Below are positions 23,229-32,900 of a stretch of 64,000 bases of DNA, piece by piece. Every line of letters starts with the position of its first letter. Positions within the stretch are counted from its first letter, which is position 1. The stretch lies in the NCBI GenBank assembly GCA_019843655.1, contig JACDQD010000006.1, positions 2,542,001-2,606,000 on the forward strand, read 5' to 3'. Below the pieces are notes generated by a model. It made no database searches. It was not told the origin of the DNA and was given only the letters and a program-made list of their open reading frames with translations. A program made the translations under genes and the position numbers. The stretch comes from Lethocerus indicus (Eukaryota; Arthropoda; Insecta; Hemiptera; Belostomatidae).

Positions 23229-24148
23229 CAAAAGAGAAAAGTGGTAGACATCTGTTGGTAATAAGACTGTTTGGCCGTCGTGTGTGTGAGTGGGTCCGTG
23301 TGAAGACAGGAGCAGCTGCTCTTTGGGGCCAACCCCAAGAGGCGCAGGTGCTACCGAGTCCCACTTCTTTATAACCCACAACCGACCACCTTATAGGCCC
23401 TCAACTCCCTCTCTCTCTCTCTCTCTCTTTATATCTGTTTATCATCTATCGGAGGACTCTGGGAAAATTTACTCAAAGTCGGAAAAGAGGAAGACGTACC
23501 CCCCCGCCCGACAGGGGAATGTCGGAGACTAGGCCGAAGATTTGTTGTGACGCGATAGGGGTTGGAGAAGAACGACAATAAAGTGCAATCCCGCGGCCTA
23601 TTAGATAAGTAGACTGCCGATAGCGGGTTGAGGAAGGGTACGAATCGGTGCCGAATTTGAGGTGGCGGCGGCGGTGTCATTGGGAGCGATCGGCCTTAGG
23701 CTCGCCCACGGCGGCCGCCGCCGCTCCCCAACAACTGTCGGCCGATTTTAAATCCGGCCTTTTTTCCGGACGTATTTTCCGCGGTACAGAGCGCGGACAC
23801 TTTCCGGTAAAGCGCGATCCGCCGCGGCGGGGACGGGGGCGTCGCCGCGGCCCCGGGGCGGCCGAGGACGCGTACCTAAACTGGTACTCAGGTCACACAC
23901 AAGGGCATTTTTAAAATTCAAGCTGCGAGCGCCGTTTCGAGGAAGGCGATCGGGGTTCGCTTTGGGGGTGGGGGGCCGGGCGTTCCGACACGTACTGGGC
24001 GCGAGGGCGCGCGCCTATCGACTCCTCAATTTTTTCCCACGGGTAACTCCCCCACTCGGAAAAATAAAATAAACGAGTAGGCGGCACTTACCGGAGCCAG
24101 GACGGCGACCAGGAGCAGAACGGCCAACGCCGCCGAAGAACAATCCAT
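8608..24148 (-). CDS. Dl: Delta, DSL-family transmembrane Notch ligand (whole gene, seven coding exons)
   Basis: Delta is a single-pass membrane ligand that activates Notch on neighbouring cells in lateral inhibition. Joining seven minus-strand exons gives about 802 residues, close to the roughly 830 of Drosophila Delta. In order they encode a signal peptide (1-19), MNNL domain (about 20-140), N2 region and DSL domain (about 142-230), nine EGF repeats ending near residue 563, a transmembrane segment near 593-617, and a cytoplasmic tail. The tail carries NEQN (about 637-640, matching the NxxN Neuralized-binding motif), IKNTW (about 659-663, a Mindbomb-type motif), SQKQLNTD as in fly Delta, and a terminal ATQV resembling the ATEV PDZ ligand of vertebrate Delta proteins. 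Phases agree at the junctions 1/2, 2/3, 3/4, 4/5 and 5/6. Two problems remain: exon 4 is one base short, and the strongest splice sites for exons 6 and 7 are out of phase. The remaining exons look intact, so this is probably a functional gene with an assembly flaw. The assignment to Delta rather than Serrate/Jagged is firm because there are nine EGF repeats and no cysteine-rich domain. Confidence 0.98.
8755..9375 (-). other. Delta intron 6
   Basis: The intron separates the main cytoplasmic-tail exon from the C-terminal exon. It contains one perfect Su(H) site (9237-9244). I see no other element. Both ends are ambiguous because of the phase problem. Confidence 0.7.
9237..9244 (-). promoter_or_regulatory. 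Perfect Su(H)/CSL site in Delta intron 6
   Basis: TTCCCACG forward, which is CGTGGGAA on the minus strand, the high-affinity consensus for the Notch transcription factor Su(H). Sequence match only. Confidence 0.35.
9376..10879 (-). CDS. Dl: Delta exon 6: EGF repeats 2-9, transmembrane segment and most of the cytoplasmic tail
   Basis: This large exon begins after acceptor TTCTCTACAG and continues open for about 500 codons. It encodes the remainder of EGF1 ([10 protein letters not shown]), EGF2 with [18 protein letters not shown]3 with [19 protein letters not shown], and EGF4-9 ending at [13 protein letters not shown]7-9 carry calcium-binding-type starts such as INIDDC and VDINEC. A hydrophobic helix ([20 protein letters not shown] and on) is followed by the stop-transfer CCLKRRR. 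The tail holds NEQN, a glycine run ([11 protein letters not shown]), SQKQLNTD and [10 protein letters not shown]. The 3' end is uncertain. The strongest donor (CTCGAG|GTAATT, exon end 9366) is out of phase with exon 7, while TCT|GTAACT (exon end 9376) keeps the frame. Without splicing the frame runs to a stop at 9318-9316. GC content is high relative to the introns. Confidence 0.96.
10880..12742 (-). other. Delta intron 5
   Basis: No gene is seen. It contains purine-rich GGA runs (about 12109-12145), GT-rich tracts and a GAGT repeat (about 11097-11122). The short ORFs in it look like low-complexity chance frames. Confidence 0.85.
12743..12803 (-). CDS. Dl: Delta exon 5: first EGF repeat
   Basis: A 61-bp exon with acceptor GTTACAG|CCAAATG and donor ATGCCT|GTAAGT. 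It begins with two bases completing a proline codon from exon 4 and encodes [19 protein letters not shown], ending with two bases that pair with the first base of exon 6 to give leucine. It reads [20 protein letters not shown] across the junction, which matches the first Delta EGF repeat closely (PGC...HG.C.KPNEC). Confidence 0.95.
12804..14343 (-). other. Delta intron 4
   Basis: No gene, repeat family or RNA was recognised in this 1.5-kb intron between the DSL exon and the first EGF exon. Confidence 0.85.
14344..14618 (-). CDS. Dl: Delta exon 4: N2 region and DSL domain, with an apparent one-base deletion
   Basis: The acceptor is TTCGCAG|GAAGC and the donor is ACTGATC|GTAAGT. The first part reads [20 protein letters not shown], the conserved N2 stretch. 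The second part reads IRYEYRVRC, then the DSL domain with [19 protein letters not shown] and [12 protein letters not shown]. These two parts lie in different frames. The exon is 275 bp where the flanking phases require 276. The first frame hits a stop at 14484-14482, and the second frame is closed upstream by a stop at 14539-14537, so the missing base lies between those points. A GGGG run (14512-14515) is the likeliest place. The DSL domain is the main Notch-contacting module and its cysteines are all present. Confidence 0.93.
15553..15560 (+). promoter_or_regulatory. Perfect Su(H)/CSL site in Delta intron 3
   Basis: CGTGGGAA, the high-affinity Su(H) consensus. Sequence match only. Confidence 0.35.
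16721..16728 (+). promoter_or_regulatory. Perfect Su(H)/CSL site in Delta intron 3
   Basis: CGTGGGAA, about 1.2 kb from the site at 15553. Sequence match only. Confidence 0.35.
17266..17300. repeat. (GAA)n run beside Delta exon 3
   Basis: Imperfect GAA repeat. In transcript sense it is a TTC pyrimidine tract starting about 24 nt downstream of the exon 3 donor. Confidence 0.9.
17324..17384 (-). CDS. Dl: Delta exon 3: end of MNNL domain ([12 protein letters not shown])
   Basis: This 61-bp exon was found by searching for the GTFSLI-EAWHD block that follows FPFDFQWP in all Delta proteins. The acceptor is TTGATTTCAG|GGCACG and the donor is CTTTCTG|GTAAGT. It reads [20 protein letters not shown] plus one base, starting in phase 0 and ending in phase 1, which matches exons 2 and 4. 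Just past its donor (17266-17300) lies a GAA-rich run, which is a TTC-rich pyrimidine tract in transcript sense. Confidence 0.95.
18598..18605 (-). promoter_or_regulatory. Perfect Su(H)/CSL site in Delta intron 2
   Basis: TTCCCACG forward, CGTGGGAA on the minus strand. Sequence match only. Confidence 0.35.
20279..20310. repeat. (GA)n microsatellite
   Basis: About 32 bp of uninterrupted GA in Delta intron 2. Confidence 0.95.
21542..21844 (-). CDS. Dl: Delta exon 2: MNNL (N-terminal Notch-ligand) domain
   Basis: This exon of 101 codons, phase 0 at both ends, starts after an acceptor (CTCGGCCAG|GTC) and ends at a donor (CCG|GTGAGT). It encodes the conserved MNNL core: FELRLLSI, a C-C pair in [10 protein letters not shown], the [12 protein letters not shown] block, [12 protein letters not shown] and [12 protein letters not shown]. 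Each aligns with the equivalent block of insect Delta. The MNNL domain forms the C2-like, lipid- and Notch-binding tip of the ligand. Confidence 0.96.
21845..24091 (-). other. Delta intron 1
   Basis: First intron, between signal-peptide and MNNL exons. It has a Su(H) site (24034-24041) only about 50 bp from exon 1, a GA microsatellite (23199-23223) and a CT microsatellite (23408-23428). The ORFs of 144 and 179 codons around 22.7-23.4 kb run through the GA repeat and resemble nothing known. Confidence 0.85.
24034..24041 (-). promoter_or_regulatory. Perfect Su(H)/CSL site just inside Delta intron 1
   Basis: TTCCCACG forward, CGTGGGAA on the minus strand, about 750 bp downstream of the proposed transcription start. 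Of the sites found, this one is best placed for promoter-proximal control by Notch signalling. Confidence 0.4.
24092..24148 (-). CDS. Dl: Delta exon 1: start codon and signal peptide
   Basis: The exon reads ATG through 19 codons, [19 protein letters not shown], and ends in phase 0 at a strong donor (CCG|GTAAGT, GT at 24091-24090). The peptide has a short polar start and a hydrophobic core of about 13 residues, a typical secretory signal. Cleavage is probably near the exon 1/2 junction, just before the cysteine-bearing start of the mature protein. This ATG was chosen because it opens a signal peptide that splices in frame to the MNNL domain. Its context is CGACGATGG. Confidence 0.93.
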
Positions 24149-24786
24149 CGTCGGGTCTTCTCCGTCGGGCGTACAGAAATTATCGTGAGCGGACGACGGC
24201 GGAGAAAGGCGAGATCGACTCTACCCGTCGATCAGAACACAACACACATAGCCGGTCGGGTGGAAGAAAGTCGGAAGTGTAGTATACCACTGAACTGAAC
24301 TGATTTTCACTTTTTTCCGACCGAACCGTCGAAAAATAAATAAGATGCCAAATCACCGACGGCACATATTTGGTCCGGCGGTCGCGTATCCCACAGTGAC
24401 TCGAACGCACTTGAAACTCTGGATATATTCACTCCGGAGGAGAGCACACGCGCCAACCGAACGCTCGAGAGTTGATTTAAAAAAAAAATAAAATAAAAAT
24501 AAATCGGTATCGATATATATGGTATATAGGACGAAGCGGCGATGCGGTCTCCGAGATCGGTGTGGAGAGTTCGGAGGTTTGAGTGCCAACTGAGGAGGAA
24601 TGGTGGGCGAGGTTGGAGCCGGGGGGCGGCGGCGGCGGCGGCGGCGGCGGGTGGGGGAACCGTAGGAGGGGGCGCTATCTATCGGCCGGCGGCCTCGACT
24701 ACCAGCGGCACGATCAACGCTTCGAATCGACGACAGAGTGCGACACCGCTCTCGCTCCCTAGCCTCTCCTCGGTCGGACTCTGACT
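24149..24786 (-). other. Predicted Delta 5' UTR, with upstream ORFs and a (GCC)n tract
   Basis: If transcription starts at the initiator at 24786 and the leader is not spliced, it is about 638 nt long. It would contain upstream ORFs of 78 codons (24589-24353) and 76 codons (24410-24180), both ending before the Delta ATG. It also holds a (GCC)n trinucleotide run (forward strand CGG, 24625-24650). Neither upstream ORF resembles a known protein. A 5' UTR intron removing them cannot be excluded. Confidence 0.5.
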
Positions 24787-24819
24787 GAAACCACCCCGGG
24801 GTGTTCCACCCTTTATATA
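24781..24819 (-). promoter_or_regulatory. Probable Delta core promoter (TATA box plus initiator)
   Basis: On the minus strand TATATAAAG spans 24819-24811. An arthropod-type initiator, TTTCAGTCAG, follows with its A at 24786. The distance from TATAAAG (24817) to this A is 31 bp, the canonical spacing. No downstream promoter element matching RGWYV at +28 was seen. The site is 638 bp upstream of the Delta start codon on the correct strand. Confidence 0.75.
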
Positions 24820-25388
24820 CTCAGCGGACCCAACCCAACCCACCCCCCACCACCCACCCCACACAACCTATATACACCACATGTCTCCGCCACCGGCTCC
24901 ATCCACCCACCATCTTCTCCAAACGCCTAAAAATTATACAAAATTACTCCACGCCTTCCCTATCCTATATCATTTGTAGTCCTTTATCGTTTCCACACTG
25001 ACCGGACAGTTTAAATTGATCTTATTCGTTCCCCCGTCCCTACTTCTACACATCCACCGTCACAAATATTTTTCACCTCGTCGGCGGCTTTTTCGGCCGA
25101 GCGATTTTCGCGAAGGTGTCGGCCGCCTTACAGGTACAAATAAAATAATTATTAAGGAAATTTCTAATGCATTAGAGGTCGAGGCATACTGATCAACGCC
25201 AAATTATGAAAATTTTGTGAATAGCGTAACAATGGATTTTGGAAGTTGTCTTTTTCCAACTGTTTTCTATTGGGCACGATTGTCCCAGATCGCCAAGATG
25301 TAGCTGATGTAATTAATACTTCTTATCGAATTCTTGTCGATACTGGAAGGTCCGGTCACATCGACGTTTGTGTTGTAATAAAGCTGCC

Positions 25389-25389
<1 letters not shown>

Positions 25390-25433
<44 letters not shown>
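25390..25433. repeat. (TA)n microsatellite
   Basis: About 44 bp of alternating TA. Confidence 0.95.
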
Positions 25434-25435
<2 letters not shown>

Positions 25436-26130
25436 AAGAGTCACCTTCCTGGGTTAAAAGGGCAAAGGGTTAAATATATCGCGAGAATAGTTATTAAAAT
25501 AAAAACGAAAATGGCATACTGACCAACACCAATTATCCAAATAGCGTGTTCCAAGAAAAATCATTTAACGGAAATTATTATCTCCTTTAAATTACGATAG
25601 TATTTTGAAAGTGAGTATATTTTGAACGCCGACCGGATCATTGTATATATTTCAACTTGAAATTTTTTTAATTTTTTTTTTAATTAAATTTCCGTCTCCG
25701 CGGCCGTTTGACTTAGGTACAACTTGTTGATCGAAGCGCCACCTGAAGCAGAAAACAGCAGGTCGTCGACAGAAAATATGACAGAATATATAGGGGGTGG
25801 CCCGGTTCAATAGCGGCCGACCCACCCCCAAATAACAACAGAAAGGAATATAAGGGGATGTCTACCGGTTTCCGGATGCGCACCACCGGATGGGGGAGGG
25901 TTGAATGGCTGGGCAAGTATATCCGTTTCCAGGAGAATGGGGGGTATCAACCCAATTCCGTGAAAGACGGTGTTCAATGCAACTTGTATTTGAAATAAAT
26001 TCAATCCGCGGATATTTCAGAATACATTTCAGAATACTTTCAGAATAGGTTTGAAGATGTTAATACAAGCGTAAAAATAAAAAATTTTTACGACGAATTT
26101 CTAGCGACGGGATTGGGGGGGGGGGGTTGA

Positions 26131-26157
26131 GATTCGGTTTTTCGCCATCATCAGTAG
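26131..26157 (-). ncRNA. Partial hammerhead-like copy
   Basis: On the minus strand TACTACTGATGATGGCG carries an intact CTGATGA core (26154-26148), but the distal part, AAAACCGAATC, has lost GAAAC and the GTC triplet. Confidence 0.35.
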
Positions 26158-26511
26158 TATCCAGCCAGTTAAGAATAGTGTCACCACTGTTATCACTCGT
26201 ATCCATTGTTATCACTTTGACCGTTTCTAGGACGATTCAAGTAATCTCCAACAACGTGACATCTCCAGTAATTGTCCGATTTTAGTTACGTTTTAAAAAA
26301 TAATAATAAAAAAAAAATCGCCGATGATATTAAAACGCCCCAATCACTGACGGTATGTAAAAATCTTGTAATGATATTCTTAATGAGTTCAGTTAGCGTA
26401 TCGTCAATTCGGGAAGTGCGGTTCAAAAAGACCGCTACTCTATAGACTATAGACCGGATCCTGGGGTTGATTATTGAACATTCTATAAATCGATCGGATT
26501 ATACCGGGGGA

Positions 26512-26512
<1 letters not shown>

Positions 26513-26579
<67 letters not shown>
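26513..26579. repeat. (GA)n microsatellite, 67 bp
   Basis: The longest perfect dinucleotide run in the window. Confidence 0.97.
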
Positions 26580-26584
<5 letters not shown>

Positions 26585-26934
26585 GGTTGGTTTTGGGGCG
26601 GCGGGGAGTACTACCTGAGGGGCATGTGCCTCCCACCCACTGCCAGATGTGCAGATACACTCATTGAAGAATCAACAGGCTTCCAGCTGCACGCTACACC
26701 GGCAGAAGATGGAGGAAAAAAAAATAACCGGGGATTGAAATTTTAATTAACTATATCCCGTGGCCACTTTTGTACTTCGGAAGATAGAAAGGAGAATCCC
26801 CGCGGGATGATTAATTGGGTCACCAACTGCTCCCAGGATAACGTTCGAGATATTATTTTTTAAGAGTTATTTATTTATTTCCAAAAATCAATAGCGATAA
26901 TGGCTTTCGCTATGATTGCAGTATGGCGAACAAT

Positions 26935-27520
26935 AATGTTCGCAGAATTGGTCTATAACCGGTCTATATTGGACACCATAACGGGTCTCCTAGTGTATTA
27001 ATAATATAGGAAATTAAACCGAAACCACATTTAAATATTGACACAAAAGTGAGTAGAATTATGCAAAAAAAAATTTTCCGTAAATTTTTAGCAACACTGA
27101 TGTATTTGAAACTTTCATGTTTTTTTCAGACTCGCGTTAATTAATTAATATATTCTAATTATTAACTGCTTAATACCTTTTTGCAAAGAAACAAAGAGGT
27201 ATTCTTCGGTCGAATGACCGAATTTTACAATTAAGAAAAATTTGTGCGACAAAAACCCTCCCCCGATCGCCGACCGATAGACCAGTTTTACTAAGCGCTA
27301 TATCTTCTATAATTTATTCGCCGAATCGTCCTGACGATGCCGAAAAACCGATCTAGATTGGACGCCGCAAGCAGTCGTTCACTATTGACTTTGAAATTTC
27401 AAAAGAAATGACCTCAAAAAGTGAGTGAAATGATGCAAAAGTACATTTTTCGCTTATATGAATGTTTGACGTGTTCGTAAATTTATTAGGAACGTTGATG
27501 CATTCTTAAAACATTGTTAA
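26935..27520 (+). repeat. Degenerate tandem pair of a dispersed repeat
   Basis: Two segments (about 26935-27130 and 27300-27520) share the order: a hammerhead-like remnant ending GGTCTATATTGGAC or CGATCTAGATTGGAC, then AGTGAGTAGAATTATGCAAA or AGTGAGTGAAATGATGCAAA, then CGTAAATTT...TTAG, and AAC.(T)TGATG. The similarity is old but collinear, suggesting two copies of one element, each beginning with a decayed hammerhead. Confidence 0.45.
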
Positions 27521-29448
27521 CCTGTAATAAGGCTTACTTTCTTCGAGATTCTCAAAACACTTTCTTGGCTTCGGTTAATAATAGGAATCGTTTCGTGTTC
27601 CACCACCCCTGTTAATCCCCCCCATTGAAACAATGATTAACGTGAAATCAACCCCGCCGGTGGCCCATTCGGTCTTTTGAGTTCGCAATTAATCCCGTCG
27701 TCCTTGTTCTTGTTCCCCTTTAAAAGGTTTTTCTTAAATAATTAGAAGAGACCTCGGGGCGAACAATCTTTTTATGCTTTTTAATTGTGGGAACCATTTT
27801 TTTTTTTTACTTAGAGCGCCAAAACAACATCCGAAACGGGGACACTGAAAATCTCATCAGAAGGTAGCGCTCTCCGTTCATTAATGAAAGAAAGAGAGAA
27901 AAAAGAAATTCTTATAAAATAATAAGTAGTTTAGTCGCCATTAAAAACAATTATTCGCTGTGTGTTTTATTCAGTCCGGGTAGAGTTTCTGTTTTTCGAG
28001 GCTGAAAGTCATAATTTCTAGGACGACATTTATTTCTGACAGCCGGATAAGGTCGAAACGACTCAGGGATGGCCGATTTAACCGAGTTTAACCGCCTCCC
28101 ATCATAACCGTCTCACATTGGCATGAGTATTGTGAACGGACCACAAGCAAACCGCCCATTATAAAGGATCAATTTTTTGTGGGGCGGTTTCCTCAGGGGA
28201 GAATTTTTCGTACGACTGTATTTAATAATACCCCGAACGGATATAAAGAAAATCGAGTTTTTTTTTCTAAATGTTACGGCCAATTGTTTAGGCCCAAAAT
28301 AATTTTCAACCTCCCTCTGGGATAACCGGATAGCCCAGATATACGGGGGGATGAGCGAAAGTTTTAGTACCGCCAGAACGAAGTGAGAATTTCACGTTTT
28401 ACCCCGTAGAACACTCGGCCTATCCGATCTAACGCCGATTACACACTTGAACGATTAACAGTAGACCGATATCGCGGTTCGAGACCGTCGATCCATTTTT
28501 TTTTGGTCCTCGCGTAATTTTTCCCGAAAAGCGAAACTAATTTTCAATTCGACGCCGCTGCTTTCCCGCCGTCGACAGCTCGGAAAACGTGAATTCATCT
28601 TTAAGTCAGTAACTGTATATTTTTCCAATTTTTCTAACACGGTATACACGGCACGGCGATTTTCACGTACTCTGAATTTTAAATTTCAGAAATTCAGATC
28701 TAGAATTCGAACCAGGAATACAACCCTTGTTGGGCCCTACAATCTGGATTAAACCATCGAATCTCCAATCTTATAGCATTGATTGGAACGTGGTTTTCTC
28801 CGATCGCTGATCATTAGCAAAAGATCATTTCCCTCAGATTTGGAATCGATGAACGATCGCAGGGAAATGACGTTTCGCTCAGAACGGACTGGGGACTCGA
28901 AACTGGGGCAAAAAAAAAAAAACACTTCGGATGGGCTCATCTTCGATCGAGAATCGGAGCTTCGTAGCCCGAGTCATTTTTTTGATACCTGTAATAAACC
29001 GAAGAAGTGGAGTATCCTGAGAATCTGACAATTGCGTCTGTAGATTTCTTTTTTGTATTACTGGAATATTTTTCATGGAATTTAAATTATGAGTTCTGAA
29101 ATCATTTTCCGGCGATACTGACCAGCGACTTATATATACCTAACGCTGTATATGTTCACTGTTGCCCGTGACTTTCTGTCTACAGTGATTTTAATACGGC
29201 CAATGTTCTATACAGAAAACCGCTGAAATACGGTTAATAGCTTGTACGGGAATGATGTACAGGAGTTCAGGGTACACAAGTTGAGTTGTAGGGTTGCGCA
29301 ATCGGCCGTGAAGAGAAGAATCCCTCGTGAGTTGCGCAACGGGGCCCCAATTTGTTTGACCGAGCCGTCGAGGAAACGGCGTTGCCCAACGACACGCGCT
29401 GTAATTAGCATTATACATTATGATAATGCTAATAGTGTTTTCACCGAT

Positions 29449-29892
29449 CCCCGCGGTCTTCAACGGGCCCGAGGGCCGAGGCCGCCCGCTAGGCCATCAT
29501 TTCAGTGTTGCATGTCAGCTCTTTATTGATTCAAAATTTACAAAAAAACATAAGAAAAATGTTTGGAAATTATGTAGTGTCGCAAATATCGGCTAAGTTC
29601 AGCGGTCGAGGAACTAATAAAAGTGATAATAAAATTAATTTTCCAATTATTCGAATCAATAATGTACAAGTCCCCGATACTTTGTCTTACCGTACAAAAG
29701 AACGCTCCACTGGAATTTATGAACTTAAAAGTAGTCTTTTTTCAGGACTTTTCAACTTTTACAAACGGGCATTATAGAAAATGTTCGCTGGAAAACAATC
29801 ACTAAAAATTTCACAGTATATATACTACATAGTACTCATCTGAGCGTCATGTTCTTCGGGAATATGTTAACGCAGTTATTATACCTCATGTA
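29449..29892 (+). repeat. Dispersed repeat X, copy 1 (inverted partner at 45856)
   Basis: About 440 bp that recurs in inverted orientation at 45856-46283, from a GC-rich end (CAACGGGCCCGAGGGCCG) through TTCAGTGTTGCATGTCAGCT to CCTCATGTA. In both copies the CATGTA end abuts a mariner-type terminal repeat at the same TA. The internal 90-codon ORF (29505-29777) resembles nothing I know. Confidence 0.7.
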
Positions 29893-29996
29893 TTGGGTTG
29901 ACAACTAAGTACTGTGCAAAGATGTTGACGTACTTAAAAAATATGTACAACGCCACTTGTTGGTGAAATCCGCTAGTACTTAGTTGTCAACCCAGT
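29893..29996. mobile_element. Mellifera-type mariner MITE, about 104 bp
   Basis: Begins TTGGGTTGACAACTAAGTA and ends TACTTAGTTGTCAACCCA, the terminal inverted repeat of mellifera-subfamily mariners. The inner 60 bp match the inner ends of the 34703 and 45361 copies, so this is a further-shortened deletion derivative without transposase sequence. Confidence 0.85.
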
Positions 29997-32900
29997 TAGT
30001 TTTTAAGATATTATGATTTCAATTGGGACGTATTTCTGTCACAGGCTGAACGGTCCACGGCGATGTGCAATCGACTTTGCAAGTGCAATGGCCAGCTCAT
30101 CGGCTCTTTTTCCCCATTATTTTCGACACGAGGGATTAAAACTGTTGGAAAATTGTTGGAAAACATGCCTTAAGAAGTCCGGTTCCGGACTTCGCCGATG
30201 AAGTCGGCGAAGACAGAAACCACCTGACCCGGGTGGATGAAGCATCTGCCCGTTTGGAGCGGCCCCAGCTCCAAGCTGTCAATCCTTGCTTGGGCGGCAC
30301 AAAAAAAAGGCCGAAAGTTGGCCAAAAGAGACGAGGAAGACACAGGAGGAGGAACCCGTTAACGGGAAAAATTAACCGGGGATGAAGAAAAACCGGGGAC
30401 AGATGTAAATTGACGAACGGACGAAAAGGAGAAGGGAGAAGAAAAGGAATGGGGAAAGAAGAAGGGAGGAGGAGGTGGCGATAATAAGGTTGAAAGAAAC
30501 TCAAAGGGACACGGGCACATCTGCCGTCGACCTTCCCATAGCGTCTTGTTAGCCTCAGCCCCACCCCCCTCCCTTAAATACACCGGCGACCTATATTTTA
30601 TTTCAATCGCTGAAAGCAATCATTTAAATATTGGAAACTTATCCGATTAAAAGCTACTGGGGATCACACAAGGCTTGATCCTATTTTTCCTTAAGAATAA
30701 TTCGGCATATGAATATTTCATCAGCTCAAATTGACCAGTCAGGAAAAGAACGCAAATTTGACCCTAATCCGGAATATTTGATTATTTTTTTATTAAAACT
30801 CATACGAATACTGCCGAGAATAGAATCCGAAATGTATCAGACAGTCACCATCGGCTTTTAAATTACTTTTCTGGATTCGCTACCGAAAAAAGGGCAGACA
30901 ATAAGGGCAACTTCCGCGCGATAACTTCCGTCCCCGCTACGCGGAATTATTTTCCATTTTTTTTAAATTACCTATTTTTGCGCTTAAAACCTTAAATCGA
31001 CCGCTTATTATTGTTCCGTTGGACTGTCGTTGAGTCACAAAATTTCCGGAGCTCGTAAACTCCGGAATGCCGACTGGAAGTTGAACTTCTTTTTGGTTTC
31101 CAATATATTGGAATTTTCCCGATCCCCGTTATATTTTTATGACACGGCATATAATTAATTATTAATGCAGGTAAGACGTGTTGGTCGTGAGCGGAAGTGT
31201 GTGTTGCCTGCCTACCTGGCTGTGCTAAATAGGACAGGGGTTTCTAGTTTAGGGAAGAAAATAATAGTTGAGACCCATCAAACTGCCAACCCTTGTTTTT
31301 CAATCGGCCCTTACAAATTAATTGGACCTCGGTTAATTTCACCTAATTCTCCGAGGGCGATTGGATCGCTCCTTACCCAACCCTACCCCATTGTCCCCTT
31401 GTTACCCATTCTATGGTAGTTTGCTCCAAGTTGAATATAGATCGAAATTTTTTTTCTCGACCAACAAAAGGCCGCAAATAGTAGGCCAGCCAATTTCAGA
31501 GGTAATTTCGTCCAATATACGACATAATTATTACGCCTGTTAATTTTGTTTATTGGGTTATATCATGGAATTTACTCGAGGGTTAATCAAAGATATGTTG
31601 GTCAATATGACGCATTCATATATACCTCATCATTATATACGGGTTTTCATTGAATTTACACTGGGATCGACGCAAATATCTTATGTTTCTGTCGCGTTAT
31701 CTCCCTTCCATTCAATTTCAGGAAATTTATTACCTTTTATTGTCGCTAATGGCATTTTGCATGACTGTCCCCTTGTCGGTCGGCACATTTCATCAAGGCG
31801 CACCATTGTACCCGCAGGTACGCGCTCTTTCCCTTCTTTGTCTACTTGGACTAAACCATATTTCCATTATTGACTTCCTTACTTAGATTTCTTATCATCT
31901 CTCTGTTTCATACTGTATTCACCAACCCTTCAGTCGGCCTAATCAGTTACAGGTACTTGCACCTTATTGTATCCCTTTCGCCCCTATGACTACAATTGCC
32001 CTCATGCCGTTTTTTCTCTACCCCCCTGTCCGTTATATATATATATGGTATTGCAAGTGCCTTTTATACGCGCCGCCCTTTGAACCCTTTGTACTACAAG
32101 TGATGTCTACCGAAGTCGGGGTTATTAAAAACTAACAGGTGTATTCGCGGACAAATAACATTCGTTAATTTTAATAACCAAATAAAAATTTGGTGGTTGG
32201 GCCAGATTATCAGTTGCGATTTTTACCCGTTAACTATTTCTCTGAAGTAGAATTTAATTTATTTTTTAAAAATTTAAAACCTTTAATAAAAATGTGAGTT
32301 TTTTCTTAACTGCCTGGAGATTTCTTAAAACAATATATTTAATTTGTGCTCTCGATAGGAAATACGCCCCTTTGTCACACAAACCTTTGCCATTGATGAA
32401 ATATTCTACTTGAGATGGCCGAAACTCGAGGCAGAAGATGACAAGAATCGGCTGAAGAGAATTCAAGTGCCGATTTTTCGATTCGCCATAGCCCAAATCT
32501 GAACGCTGTCGAAGACGATCAATTTCTTCTGCCTTCTGCCCTTACGTGAGGACAGGGTTGAGTAAAAACCTCCCTGTATATAATGAGGATGGGTAAAGCT
32601 GTTAATTTGTAAAAGGGGCGGGTCCCGGCTATTGAAAACAAGGGTAGCAGTGGCCAGCGGGGTGGTAGGGGGCGAGCGCTATCCCCGTTGGGGGCAGATG
32701 CCACCCCAAGCAGATGCCCACGAGGGCCTCTTATCTCACTACATTTCTTCGCGCATTTACATCTGTCTCCCTTTATTTTCCGCCTCATCCTCCTTCATTC
32801 TCTCTATCCTTTTTTTTTTTTGTTATAAGGAGTTAACTAGAAGACTTTCTTTCTTAAGGTGGCTCCTTTTTACGGTAGGACTGACCCTCCCGGGGCAGAT

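Larger units (their letters stand above)
24820..29448. other. Region upstream of Delta, no gene
   Basis: Delta 5' flank and intergenic DNA. It holds a TA microsatellite (25390-25433), a long GA microsatellite (26513-26579), a decayed hammerhead-like copy on the minus strand near 26.14 kb and a degenerate direct repeat (about 26935-27130 and 27300-27520). No coding exon can be supported. Confidence 0.7.

Noticed and set aside
22722..23374. 179- and 144-codon ORFs in Delta intron 1
   Set aside because: Both end in the GA microsatellite and lack any recognisable domain.
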